A stretch of DNA of 37,807 nucleotides from CAYWNK01 sp047639615 (lineage in GTDB: Bacteria; Planctomycetota; UBA1135; GCA-002686595), in assembly GCA_047639615.1 (NCBI GenBank), contig JBLIOL010000009.1, positions 1-37,807 of the forward strand, read 5' to 3'. This document shows positions 17,164 to 25,788 of this stretch, piece after piece. The notes under the pieces were generated by a model. That model saw only the letters and a list, made by a program, of their open reading frames with translations. It was not told where the DNA came from and ran no database searches. Every line of letters begins with the position of its first letter. Position 1 is the stretch's first letter. Position numbers and translations under genes: made by a program.

Positions 17164-17913
17164 ATGAAGTTTCTTCCGATCCTAGGGGCCGGCGTCGCCG
17201 CCGCCCTGGCCATCTCCGCCACCGCCACCACCGAAGCTCCCGTCCTCATCAGCGGCACCGTCAGCGGCACCGTGATGTTCGAAGGCGAGGCACCTAAGGC
17301 CAAAGCGCTTCCCATCAAGGAAGCTCAAACCCAAGGCTGCTGCGCACCCGGCGCCACGGTCGACGACGGTGATCGCAGTCTGATGATCGACAAGGACGGT
17401 GGCATCGCTAACGTCGTGATCTCCCTGACCGTCGACGGCGCCAAAGTCGAGCTTCCCAAGGAGCCGGTCGTGCTCGACCAGCAGGGCTGCCGCTTCGAGC
17501 CGCACCTCAGCGTGGTCCACGTGGGTACCACGGTGTCGTACATGAACTCCGACACCATCTCCCACAACATCCACACCTACGCCCTCAAGAACGAAGGCCT
17601 GAACAAGACCGTGGCCGCCGGCGGCAAGCTCGACCAGAAGCTCGAGAAGGCCGAAGCCGTGCGCGTCGCCTGCGATATTCACCCCTGGATGGAGAGCTAC
17701 GTGTACGTGACCGAAGGCACCCACTTCACTTTCACCGGAACCGATGGCAGCTTCAAGCTCGACGGCGTCCCGGCCGGCGACTACAAGCTCGAGATCTGGC
17801 ACGAGAAGCTGGGCAAGGGCAAAGGCAGCGTCACCGTCAAGGCTGACGGCAGCTCCGAAGCCGTCGCCGTCAAGATGGGCGCCAAGAAGAAGGGCGGCCG
17901 CCGCCGCCGCTAG
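17164..17913 (+). CDS. Exported blue-copper (cupredoxin) protein 1
   Basis: A 249-residue protein with a signal peptide (MKFLPILGAGVAAALAISATA). It is a close relative of the C-terminal domain of the giant cytochrome at 12249 and of the next gene. Copper ligands are His134 (SHNIHTY), Cys170, His173 and Met176 in CDIHPWM, the amicyanin-type C-x2-H-x2-M spacing. Conserved outside the copper site are QGCCAPG near 60 and CRFEPH near 110, with cysteines that could pair. The last 70 residues are a carboxypeptidase-regulatory-like beta module (GSFKLDGVPAGDYKLEIWHEKLGKG). The tail is KKKGGRRRR. The likely role is a soluble periplasmic electron carrier for the neighbouring complex. It has its own promoter region after the GC hairpin. 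Confidence 0.88.
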   Translation: MKFLPILGAGVAAALAISATATTEAPVLISGTVSGTVMFEGEAPKAKALPIKEAQTQGCCAPGATVDDGDRSLMIDKDGGIANVVISLTVDGAKVELPKEPVVLDQQGCRFEPHLSVVHVGTTVSYMNSDTISHNIHTYALKNEGLNKTVAAGGKLDQKLEKAEAVRVACDIHPWMESYVYVTEGTHFTFTGTDGSFKLDGVPAGDYKLEIWHEKLGKGKGSVTVKADGSSEAVAVKMGAKKKGGRRRR

Positions 17914-17940
17914 TACTGGTTCATTCCCCACATGTGCGGA

Positions 17941-18669
17941 ATGAGCATCAATTCGGCCTTGGGAGTCGGCATCGCCGTGGCTCTGGCAATATCAGCCTGC
18001 GCCCGCAGCGATGCTCCCGTCCTCGTCAGCGGTACCGTCAGCGGTACCGTGACCTTTGAGGGCGAGGCTCCCAAGGCCGATTCGCTTTCCATCAGCGAAG
18101 CGGGTAGCCAAGGATGCTGCGAGCCCGGAGCGAAGGTCGACGACACGGATCGCAGCCAGCTGATCGACGAGAACGGCGGCATTGCGAACGTGGTCATCGC
18201 CCTAACTTTCGAGGGCGCCGAGGTCGTGCTGCCCAGCGAGCCGGTCGTAGTCGAATTGAAAGGCTGCCGTTTCGAGCCGCACCTGACTGTGGTCCACGTG
18301 GGGACCAGCGTGTCGTGGGAGCACTCCGACGCGATCTCCCACAACATCCACATCTACACCCTCAAGAACGAGGCCTGGAGCACGACCGTACCCCCATTTA
18401 GCAAGCGTGAGCAGACGCTCATGGGGGCCGAGGCCATCCGGCTTGGCTGTGACATCCACCCCTGGATGGAGAGCTACGTGTATGTGACCGAAGCCACCCA
18501 CTTCACCCTCACCGGAACCGACGGCAGCTTCAAAATCGAAGGCGTCCCCCCCGGCGAGTACAAGCTCGAGATCTGGCACGAGCGGTTGGGCAAGGGCAGG
18601 GGCACTGTCACCGTCAACGCTGACGGCAGCTCCGAGGCCATCGCCGTCCAGATGAGGGGCGCACGCTAG
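17941..18669 (+). CDS. Lipoprotein blue-copper (cupredoxin) protein 2
   Basis: A 242-residue paralogue of the gene before it, 27 nt downstream. The ATG at 17941 is chosen over one at 17932 because it puts the copper ligands at His134, Cys170, His173 and Met176, the same numbers as in the first copy. The N-terminus ends in 'ALAISACARSD', a lipobox with Cys, where the first copy has Thr. This copy is therefore probably lipid-anchored while the first is soluble. GCCEPG and CRFEPH are conserved, and the C-terminal beta module is present. It lacks the Lys/Arg tail, ending MRGAR. It probably shares a transcript with the first copy. The role is inferred to be a membrane-tethered electron carrier. 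Confidence 0.86.
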   Translation: MSINSALGVGIAVALAISACARSDAPVLVSGTVSGTVTFEGEAPKADSLSISEAGSQGCCEPGAKVDDTDRSQLIDENGGIANVVIALTFEGAEVVLPSEPVVVELKGCRFEPHLTVVHVGTSVSWEHSDAISHNIHIYTLKNEAWSTTVPPFSKREQTLMGAEAIRLGCDIHPWMESYVYVTEATHFTLTGTDGSFKIEGVPPGEYKLEIWHERLGKGRGTVTVNADGSSEAIAVQMRGAR

Positions 18670-18717
18670 TTACGCCACCTTTTCATCGACCCGTGGCCCT
18701 TGGCCCAGGAGTTGAAT

Positions 18718-18760
18718 AAGGAGCTGCGGATGCCCACCTGGGCGTCCGCAGCTTCCTTTC
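18718..18760 (+). terminator. Rho-independent terminator after the copper genes
   Basis: Gctgcggatgccc pairs with gggcgtccgcagc around a short acct loop. The stem is extended by aagga/tcctt and followed by ttc-rich sequence. It ends the copper gene pair about 50 nt after the stop. Confidence 0.8.
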
Positions 18761-18958
18761 TAGCCGGACCCTACTCCCCAATTGGGGAGCCCCTCCCCTG
18801 GATGGGCAGGCTGGCACGGCCCAACGTTCCCACAGGAGGGCCGTAGGATGCCGCTTACGCTGTCTTACCACAGGTCCGACGACCCGGACCTACGATGAAC
18901 CCCACCAGGGCGCTCTCCGAACCCCTCTCTGCGCCCAGCACCACCCGCGTCTCGACCC

Positions 18959-21007
18959 ATGATGATCACCACCCTGCTCCAGCGAGCCACCATCGCTTCT
19001 CTGGTCTGCCTCTCCGCTATCGCTCAAGAGGGCGCCCAGGAAGACACCCAGCAGATCCGCGTTCTGCACAAGCCTGAGGCCAAGACCGCCCAGGATGGCA
19101 CTGAGGTGCGCACCATCACGCTGGACCTCAAGGACGGCCTCGGCGACCTCGAGGCGACCCTCAAGAGTCTCGGCGCTGAAATCGACGTCGACGTGCAGGA
19201 GTCCATCCGCGTCGCCCTCGAAGGTGCCACCCAAGACGCCAAGTCCGACGAGCGCGGCTACCTAGGCGTCAGCCTGGAAGTCACCGACAAGGGCGCCAAG
19301 ATCGTCAAGCTGATGCCCGGTAGCGGCGCTGGCAAAGCCGGCCTGCAGGTCGGCGACATGATCCACCGCATCGGCGACGTAAAGGCCGGCGGCGACCGCT
19401 TCCTCGAGCAACTGAAAGGCCTCAAGGCCGGTCAGAAGGTCAAGGTCAAGGCCATCCGCGGCGACAAGAACGTGAGCGTCAAAGTCGTCCTGGCCACCCT
19501 TGGTCAAGTCAGCGCTGAGCCCCAAGTGATCGTCGAGCACATCGAAGCAGGCGACGTCCACCTCGGTGGGGAAGACGGCAACGTTCAGTTCGTCATCTCC
19601 GGCGACGGCGAGCACAAGCACAACCAAGCCGAAGGCGAGTGGATCCAATTGAACGGGGACAAGAAGGACCTCTGGAAGATCAAGGCACTCAAGAGCGAGC
19701 ATGCCGAGCACGGCGAGCATGCCGAGCACGGCGAGCACGGTGAGCACGGTGATCATGGTGAGCACGGTGATCATGATGTCCATGCGGGCTCGGGCGGCAA
19801 CGTTCAGTTCGTCATCTCCGGCGACGGCGAAGGCGAGCGCAAGCACAGCGGTGGCACGTGGGTTAAGGAACTCAAAGGTCACGACGGCAAGATCATGAAG
19901 TTCGTCACTAAAGGCGAGCACGGCGTACATGACGTTCATGTGGGCTCCGGCGTCGGCGCCGAAGTCCATGGCAAGGCCATGATCAAGTTCGGTGACGGCG
20001 AGTCCGACATGCAGGTCTTCGAGCTCGATCTTGATGAGCTTGGCGATCTCGGTGGGATCATTGAGCTCAAAGGTCTCGAAGGCATTGAAGGCCTCATGGA
20101 GCTGAAAGGCCTCAAGGGCCTCAAGGGCATGAACAAGGTCAAGGGCATGCACCGCATCGATCTCTCCGAGATTGGTGTCGATCACAAGGGCCTGCCGAGC
20201 ATCGGTGAGTTCCGCGTGCGTGTCAGCGATGACGACGAGAAAGGCGAGACCTGCCCCAACTGTCAGAAGGCTAAGCCCAGCAAGAAGAAGAAGGCCACCA
20301 AGCGTCGCGTGATGCTTGGCGGTGCTCCCGGCGTCCACGGCGCCCACGGCGGCATCGGCACTGGCGTCAGCGCGGGCGGCGGCACCTTTGAGTTCCACGT
20401 CGATGGTGACAACGACGGCGAGATGCACGAGATCATCGTGAAGGCCATGGGCGACGGCGCACACGGTTCTCACGGCGGCAACGCTGAACTGCACGAGATC
20501 ATCGTGAAAGCCATGGGCGACGGCGCACACGGTTCTCACGGCGGCAACGCTGAACTGCACGAGATCATCGTGAAAGCCATGGGCGACGGCGCTCACGGCG
20601 CTCACGGCGAGCACGGCGAGCACGAGATCCACGTCGAGATCAAAGGCGATGCTCCTCACGGTCACGGTGGCGACATCCAGAAGCACATCGTGCGCAGCAT
20701 GGGTGGCTCTGGTCACGGCAACAGCCAGACCTTCGAGGTCATGGTGGAAGTGGACGAAGACGGACCGCACTCCCACGGCGACGTGCGTCGGAACAAGGTC
20801 ATGGTCATGCCCCGCGGTGGCAAGCACATGGTCAAGGGCGACCACTCCTTCGGTCGGACCTCCAAGGCACCCAAGAGCAAGTGGCTCGAGGTGAAGCCCT
20901 CCAAAGATCACGGCGACGACCTCGCCGCTGAAATCAGCGCCTTGCGCAAGGAACTGGCCCAGCTCCGCAAGGAGATCGCAGGCATGCGCAACCGTAGGCG
21001 CCGCTAG
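18959..21007 (+). CDS. Exported PDZ protein with His-rich repeats
   Basis: A 682-residue protein with a signal peptide (MMITTLLQRATIASLVCLSAIA). A PDZ domain covers about 100-180 (RGYLGVSLEV... GLQVGDMIHRIGDV). From about 200 the sequence is low complexity, Gly/His/Glu-rich, with tracts such as EHGEHGDHGEH near 250-275. A Cys pair, C432-P-N-C435, precedes a Lys-rich patch. Three 22-residue repeats follow at nt 20423-20599, the first two almost identical in DNA. The C-terminus is a short coiled coil (AAEISALRKELAQLRKEIAGM) with the basic tail RNRRRR. No protease catalytic domain is present, so it is not a DegP. The His content suggests metal binding (Cu, Ni or Zn), and the copper proteins upstream make copper the first guess. 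Confidence 0.85.
   Translation: MMITTLLQRATIASLVCLSAIAQEGAQEDTQQIRVLHKPEAKTAQDGTEVRTITLDLKDGLGDLEATLKSLGAEIDVDVQESIRVALEGATQDAKSDERGYLGVSLEVTDKGAKIVKLMPGSGAGKAGLQVGDMIHRIGDVKAGGDRFLEQLKGLKAGQKVKVKAIRGDKNVSVKVVLATLGQVSAEPQVIVEHIEAGDVHLGGEDGNVQFVISGDGEHKHNQAEGEWIQLNGDKKDLWKIKALKSEHAEHGEHAEHGEHGEHGDHGEHGDHDVHAGSGGNVQFVISGDGEGERKHSGGTWVKELKGHDGKIMKFVTKGEHGVHDVHVGSGVGAEVHGKAMIKFGDGESDMQVFELDLDELGDLGGIIELKGLEGIEGLMELKGLKGLKGMNKVKGMHRIDLSEIGVDHKGLPSIGEFRVRVSDDDEKGETCPNCQKAKPSKKKKATKRRVMLGGAPGVHGAHGGIGTGVSAGGGTFEFHVDGDNDGEMHEIIVKAMGDGAHGSHGGNAELHEIIVKAMGDGAHGSHGGNAELHEIIVKAMGDGAHGAHGEHGEHEIHVEIKGDAPHGHGGDIQKHIVRSMGGSGHGNSQTFEVMVEVDEDGPHSHGDVRRNKVMVMPRGGKHMVKGDHSFGRTSKAPKSKWLEVKPSKDHGDDLAAEISALRKELAQLRKEIAGMRNRRRR
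20423..20599 (+). repeat. Tandem 66-bp coding repeats
   Basis: Three head-to-tail copies start at 20423, 20489 and 20555, the last partial. Each encodes a 22-residue unit beginning (M/L)HEIIVKAMGDGAHG. Copies 1 and 2 differ at only a few bases, a sign of recent duplication by slippage or recombination. Confidence 0.85.
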
Positions 21008-21010
21008 GCA

Positions 21011-21175
21011 CTAGCAGCCCGCTTAAAAAACAGCGACTTGTCGCTCGGCTCCCACGAAGCGCCTGGCTGCGTTGCCAGCCCCCCCAAATAGCCACCTATG
21101 GGGGGAACCTGTCGCCTTGCCAGACGATCCGTGGAAACCAATCGCTGGGCCGCTGTTTTTTAAGCGGCCTGCTAG
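21011..21175. repeat. 165-bp long imperfect palindrome
   Basis: The outer 25 bases (21011-21035 and 21151-21175) are inverted copies with 24 of 25 matching, both ending in CTAG. Inner sequence stays partly complementary towards a centre of C-run and G-run (about 21080-21106). The whole element could fold as one long hairpin. It could be a non-autonomous mobile element (MITE-like), a structured RNA or a terminator. Confidence 0.7.
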
Positions 21176-21189
21176 CTCCATAGAAAGCA

Positions 21190-21225
21190 GCAGGCCGGCC
21201 CGGGATCACTCCCGGGCCGGCCTGC
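21190..21225 (+). terminator. Strong terminator between convergent genes
   Basis: A perfect 16-bp stem (21190-21205 with 21210-21225), tcac loop, then a T-rich run (gtttgttctt). It separates the plus-strand PDZ gene from the minus-strand gene ending at 21243 and probably works in both directions. Confidence 0.9.
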
Positions 21226-21242
21226 GTTTGTTCTTGGGCTTG

Positions 21243-21572
21243 CTAGTTGTTCCCGTCTGGTCCCGTATCGAACAGCCCACCGAGAGTGCCGGGCAGTTCA
21301 TCCAGCGCTGTGGATGGCGCCCATGTGTGCAGCATTTTTGCCACGGATTGGAGCACCTGCTCGTCTAGGTCGTGGAAGACGACCTCGGGATCCACGGCCG
21401 CTTGGCTGCTCGCCTGGCGGGCCAGGCTGTGGTCCACCAGGGAGAGAATGCGCTCGCGCACGTCCCGAGGTGAGACGAGTGCGCGCTTGATGAGCGGAAG
21501 GAGGCGTTCGGAACGATCCATGTCGAGACCGTGCCGATCGCACATACGCTGTAGGAATTGCTGAGGGTCCAT
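21243..21572 (-). CDS. Small hypothetical protein
   Basis: A 109-residue protein from the ATG at 21572; a TTG at 21602 would add ten residues (MQRQPPLQPP) with no clear benefit. It is a helical, charged sequence (MDPQQFLQRMCDRHGLDMD...) without a signal peptide, membrane helix or metal motif that I can see. It follows the HDOD gene by 78 nt on the same strand and probably shares its transcript. Function unknown. Confidence 0.6.
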   Translation of the reverse strand: MDPQQFLQRMCDRHGLDMDRSERLLPLIKRALVSPRDVRERILSLVDHSLARQASSQAAVDPEVVFHDLDEQVLQSVAKMLHTWAPSTALDELPGTLGGLFDTGPDGNN

Positions 21573-21650
21573 GGGAGGTTGCAGGGGCGGCTGCCGTTGC
21601 AAGGAAGCCTATCCCACCCGGATTTATCCGGCGGACCCTTCTCCCGGGGA

Positions 21651-22484
21651 CTACACGGCGGGTGCGTCGTCCGACATGCTCTCCAGCAGTTCTTGGATAG
21701 CGGAGGGCTGCACGCCCAAAGCCCCTGCACTGGCCAGGATGGCTGCGCTAGCAGCATCCTGATCACCAGCTTGCAGCGCCTTGGCAGCATTGTCTGCGGT
21801 GGTCACCAGCAGCACGTGGAGGCGAGTACCGACCTCTTCCTGGCTCTGGTGGTGGTGTTGAATGCCGTCGACCAAGGCCTCGGGCAAGTCCCAGCGGGTC
21901 GCAACTAAAGCGCCCACATCCTGGTGGTCGAAGCCGAAGGCGGTCTGCTCCAAACCCTCGGATGAGATGCCTTGCTCCGCCGCGGACTTCAGCACGAGCG
22001 CGTATTCCTCTCCGAGCCAATCCAGCATGACCACCTTGCCGATGTCGTGCAGGAGTCCGCACACATGGAACTCATCGGGCCCCAGAATGCGAACGTTGGT
22101 CGCAAGCGGAGCCAGCTTCGAAGCAATGTTGGCCGTCAGGCCGGAGTGCGCCCACATGCCCGCCACATCGATACCCGTGGTGCCTTCCAGGTGCGTGAAC
22201 TTGTTCATCACCGACACCTGCGTGACGATGTTGCGCAAGACTCGTAGCCCGAGCATGGAGGACGCGTGCGTGGTGGAGATGCACTTGCGGCTGAGGCCGT
22301 AGAACGCGCTGTTGGCGATCTTCAGCACCTTGGCAGCGAGCGGCGCATCTTCTGATATGAGCTCACCGATCTCCCGGGTGCCAACGTCCGGATCCTGCAT
22401 CAGGGTGTTGATGCGTTGAACGACAGCGGGGATTGTCGGGATCGACAACTTCCCGCCAATCAGCTTGCGGAGCTCGGGTTTCAT
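21651..22484 (-). CDS. HDOD-domain protein
   Basis: A 277-residue protein consisting of one HDOD domain. The ATG at 22484 is chosen because the sequence from there matches the family start (LRKLIGGKLSIPTIPAVVQRI) and residues before it do not. Key parts are 'LISEDAPLAAKVLKIANSAFYG' (about 42-63) and 'HVCGLLHDIGKVVMLDWLG', with the HD pair of the HD-like fold. HDOD proteins are helical regulators linked to signalling, cell cycle or motility, usually without phosphohydrolase activity. No receiver, GGDEF or kinase domain is attached. It is divergent from the exported gene at 22783. Confidence 0.9.
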   Translation of the reverse strand: MKPELRKLIGGKLSIPTIPAVVQRINTLMQDPDVGTREIGELISEDAPLAAKVLKIANSAFYGLSRKCISTTHASSMLGLRVLRNIVTQVSVMNKFTHLEGTTGIDVAGMWAHSGLTANIASKLAPLATNVRILGPDEFHVCGLLHDIGKVVMLDWLGEEYALVLKSAAEQGISSEGLEQTAFGFDHQDVGALVATRWDLPEALVDGIQHHHQSQEEVGTRLHVLLVTTADNAAKALQAGDQDAASAAILASAGALGVQPSAIQELLESMSDDAPAV

Positions 22485-22782
22485 ACTTCGGTGGATCGAG
22501 TGCGGTCCGCCCCAAGAAGGGAGCGGTTGGACGAGGGGGTGGTTAGGCGTGCTATCGGGCGCTTGTGCGCCCGGCGTAAAGGCCCGCTCCGGGTTCTTAG
22601 GCAAAGCCCCATCTTGGGAAGCGAGAGCTCAGGGGTTGTTGTTGGGCAGGCGTTGCATTTGCGACGAAACCAAGGAATGCCCATTTACTTCAAGGGGCCT
22701 GGCTCGAGCAGGCGAAGGACATCTAACCCGGAAGCAGGTCAATCCCCATGGCCCGCTCCTAAGCCCTCACCCGCAACTCCCC

Positions 22783-23355
22783 ATGCGATTGACTCTACTC
22801 ACGGCCGCCTGTATGGCCCTAGCGGCGCTGCTGCCGCCCCAGCCCTCAGCTCCCTTCGCCGGAACCGCCCAGAGGATGGATATCGAGGACCTCGTGAACA
22901 CCGCGGAATTGGTGCTCGAAGGTCGCGTGATCATGAGTCGCACCCTGCGCGATGCGGAGGGAATGATCGTCACGGACTACGAGGTGGAGGTCCAGCGCAC
23001 CTTCCTTGGTGAGCACCGTGATCGCCGCAGTGTGCGCCTGCCCGGCGGAGTCCTTGAAACCGGCGAAGGCCTGATGATCCCGGGCCTGCCGCCCATGAAT
23101 CCGGGCGAGGACGTCATCCTGGCCTTATCCGCCGCCGGCTCCACCGGCGTGCGCCTGACCACGGGGCTGACCCAGGGCAAGTTCAAGATCATGATGGGCA
23201 CCTCGGGCTTGCCCGTGGCCGTGCGCGACGGATCGGGATCGACCCTGGTCACGCCCCAGGGGATCTTCGACGAGGGTGGCATCGAGGTCATGCCCTACGC
23301 GGAGTTAGTGGCGCGCATCCAAGCCGCTGCTCGAGTCGATGCGGAGGGCCGTTAG
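22783..23355 (+). CDS. Exported hypothetical protein
   Basis: A 190-residue protein with a signal peptide (MRLTLLTAACMALAALLPPQPSA). The ATG at 22783 is chosen as the start of that signal. The mature part has 'LVNTAELVLEGRVIMSRT' and 'YEVEVQRTFLGEHRDRRSVRLPGG', a small beta domain that I have seen in exported proteins found next to matrixin-like proteases, but I cannot name it. The next gene, a metalloprotease, starts 9 nt after its stop, so the two are co-transcribed. It might be an accessory or partner protein of the protease; this is an inference from the arrangement. Confidence 0.75.
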   Translation: MRLTLLTAACMALAALLPPQPSAPFAGTAQRMDIEDLVNTAELVLEGRVIMSRTLRDAEGMIVTDYEVEVQRTFLGEHRDRRSVRLPGGVLETGEGLMIPGLPPMNPGEDVILALSAAGSTGVRLTTGLTQGKFKIMMGTSGLPVAVRDGSGSTLVTPQGIFDEGGIEVMPYAELVARIQAAARVDAEGR

Positions 23356-23364
23356 GCCAGCGCC

Positions 23365-25551
23365 ATGGGACCCATCCTCAAGCGTAGCGCCACGATCATT
23401 GGCGCGCTTACCCTCACATGCCTGGCCGCCGCACACGTGCGCCTGATCTACAGCGGCAACGGCCACGTGCTCTATTGGAATCAGCCCCAATCCGTGGGCA
23501 TCGTGTTGAATAAGAATGGTTCCGCCGACGTCGCCGACGGCTCCGACATCATCGCCCTGCGCAACGCGGTCGCTGCTTGGAACGACGTCACTGGCACACC
23601 CGCGGCCTTGCAGGAGAACGCAACGCCTGGCGCACAACTGCGCACGGACTACGCCTCGGATGACATCCACCTGATGCTCTTCGACGAGGACGGCTCCAGC
23701 GGTTGGTTCCCTGGCGGTTCAGGAACGGTGGCGATCACGCCCATCAGCTTCTTTACCACGGGCAAGATCATCGACGCGGACGTGCTCTTCAACGGACGCG
23801 ACTTCAGCTTCACCACTAGCGGGCAGAGCGGGCGCTTCGACATTCAGGACGTGGCCACTCACGAGCTCGGGCATCTGCTTGGCCTCGATCACAGCGGGGT
23901 AGTGGGGGCGAGTATGTATCCCTACGTGGATCCCTCCGTGATCCTGCACCGCAGCCTCTCCTTGGATGACGTGCACGGCTTGCGCGCCATGTATCCCTCG
24001 GGCAGCTACGGCAGCGTCACGGGCAATGTGGCCTACGGCGGCGGTGGCGCCGTCGCCGGCGCGCACTTGGTGATCCGCGATTCCAGCGGTCGCACCGTGG
24101 GCGCAACCCTCTCGAAGGCAAACGGCAGCTTCACCCTGCGCGCCCTAGATCCGGGCAGCTATCGGGTCTGGGCGCACCCCTTGGACCAACCGGTGAGTTC
24201 GGCCAATCTGACGGCTGGCCACACCATCGCCACCAACTTCGAGGCCACCGACCTGGGCTCGGTTACCGTGACCTCCGGTAACAACACCGGCATCGGCACC
24301 AAGAACCTGGGCTCCAACGTGAGCCTCTCCCTCGGACGCGTGGCGGATGACTATCCCCTGCGCGTGATCTCGGGCCAAACCGTCTCGCGCCTCGTGCGCG
24401 GATCCGGGCTGCTCGCCGGCTCGAGCCTGCTAGCTGCAGATCCGACCATCTCGCTGGTGCCCACCACCTGGGGCAGCGGTTACGTGCAGTTCCAAGTGAC
24501 GGTACCCGCGGGGGCCGCACCAGGTCACATCGATCTCTTGGTGACCAACTCCTCCGGTGATCAGGACCTACTGCCTGGCGCCCTCGAGGTGACTCCGCCC
24601 AATCCCAACGTGGCCAATGTCTCGCCCGCCACGGGCGACTCCGATGGCGGCGCCCTGCTCACGCTGACCGGCGCCGACTTTCGCTCCGGGTCGCGCGTTG
24701 TGATCGGGAATCGCGTCTATGTGGATGGCGCGTCAAACGGCTGCAGCGTGCTGAACCCTTCGACCATCAGCCTCACTCTGCAGGCCACGGTGGTTGGTAT
24801 TCACGACGTAGTGGTGATCGATCCCAGTGGGGTGGAAGGGCGCGCGCTTTCGGCCTTCTCGAGCCAAGGCCTGCCGCAGATCGCCAGCCTCTTTCCGGTG
24901 GCCGGCGACTCCGACGGCGGCACCCTACTTGTCCTAAGCGGCACGAACTTCGTGTCCGGTGCAAGCATCACTATCGATGGCATCGCGCAAACCAACGTTG
25001 ATGTGGTCTCTCCGGACCGACTCGAGATCGTGACCGAGCCCGGCACACCTGGCGGGCCCTACGTGTTGCGATTGACCAACCCGGACAGCGCTAGCGCCGC
25101 GATCGCCTTCGCTTACATCGACCAAGATGATCCCATCCTGAACCAGGTGACTCCCGCGTCAGGTGGCGAGCAGGGAGGCGAGACGATCACGCTCGTGGGT
25201 AGCGGCTTCACTCCCACGACGCAGGTTCGATTCGGTTCGAACCCGGACACGGGTGCGGGGGGGACGGCAGCGAGCAGCGTTCAGTTTGTGGATGCGACAA
25301 CGCTCGTGGTCGTCACGCCAGCCTCGAGCTCGAGCATGCAGAGCGTGCTCGTGAAAGACAGCGCCACCCAGCAGGGCGACATGCAGGGCACGGCCTACAC
25401 CTTCCTTGGTACCACCGTGACCAAGGTCAGCTTCGGGTCCTGTCATGCGGTCGCACCCACCGGGCCCCTGGACAGCGAGGATGCGTGGGAAGCCTTGCTG
25501 TGGATATTCATGCTGGTGGGAGCCAGCGTCTTGCACCGACGCACGAGTTAG
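23365..25551 (+). CDS. Matrixin-like metalloprotease with IPT/TIG repeats
   Basis: A 728-residue secreted protein. After the signal peptide (to about 27) the catalytic domain holds the zinc motif His166-Glu167-Leu-Gly-His170-Leu-Leu-Gly-Leu-Asp-His176 with the Met-turn in ASMYPYV, as in matrixins (M10-type). The 'LDDVHGLRAMYPSG' end of the domain is typical. A carboxypeptidase-regulatory-like beta module (about 215-280) and at least three IPT/TIG immunoglobulin-like repeats (about 410-690, each with 'PxxGDSDGGxLLxLxGxxF') follow. The C-terminus has a hydrophobic helix and Arg pair (ALLWIFMLVGASVLHRRTS), like a C-terminal sorting or anchoring tail. It is probably a cell-surface protease. Confidence 0.9.
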   Translation: MGPILKRSATIIGALTLTCLAAAHVRLIYSGNGHVLYWNQPQSVGIVLNKNGSADVADGSDIIALRNAVAAWNDVTGTPAALQENATPGAQLRTDYASDDIHLMLFDEDGSSGWFPGGSGTVAITPISFFTTGKIIDADVLFNGRDFSFTTSGQSGRFDIQDVATHELGHLLGLDHSGVVGASMYPYVDPSVILHRSLSLDDVHGLRAMYPSGSYGSVTGNVAYGGGGAVAGAHLVIRDSSGRTVGATLSKANGSFTLRALDPGSYRVWAHPLDQPVSSANLTAGHTIATNFEATDLGSVTVTSGNNTGIGTKNLGSNVSLSLGRVADDYPLRVISGQTVSRLVRGSGLLAGSSLLAADPTISLVPTTWGSGYVQFQVTVPAGAAPGHIDLLVTNSSGDQDLLPGALEVTPPNPNVANVSPATGDSDGGALLTLTGADFRSGSRVVIGNRVYVDGASNGCSVLNPSTISLTLQATVVGIHDVVVIDPSGVEGRALSAFSSQGLPQIASLFPVAGDSDGGTLLVLSGTNFVSGASITIDGIAQTNVDVVSPDRLEIVTEPGTPGGPYVLRLTNPDSASAAIAFAYIDQDDPILNQVTPASGGEQGGETITLVGSGFTPTTQVRFGSNPDTGAGGTAASSVQFVDATTLVVVTPASSSSMQSVLVKDSATQQGDMQGTAYTFLGTTVTKVSFGSCHAVAPTGPLDSEDAWEALLWIFMLVGASVLHRRTS

Positions 25552-25788
25552 CGTCGAGCCGATGGGCAGCCGTCTCTGGGGAGATTCGGCCAGCCTTGGG
25601 GGAAAGTCGTGGGGCTGTTTCGGGGTGGGGATCCTGAGGCAGCCCCGCGCATTTACCCCCTCTGATGGGTGTCTAGTGCGGCATTTGCCCTGTGATTGTG
25701 CTCAAAGCTGGGAAGTAGCTATCCTCTCGGAGCCTGCCTAAATAGTCTGCAGTCCATTCCCCTACCCATCACCTTAGATCTCCTCCCC
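25552..25788. other. Intergenic region before the lamin-tail gene
   Basis: About 240 nt with no gene. It presumably holds the promoter of the gene at 25789. I see no clear terminator, repeat or -35/-10 pair. Confidence 0.4.

Noticed and set aside
20423..20599. Tandem repeats considered as a CRISPR array
   Set aside because: The repeats are 66 bp, head to tail without spacers, in frame and inside a coding gene.
19262..20911. A 549-residue open frame on the minus strand
   Set aside because: It is the antisense shadow of the His-rich PDZ gene, with the low-complexity Val/Ala/Leu/Asp composition expected from it.
21011..21175. The palindrome considered as an insertion sequence
   Set aside because: It has no room for a transposase and I see no target duplication at its ends.
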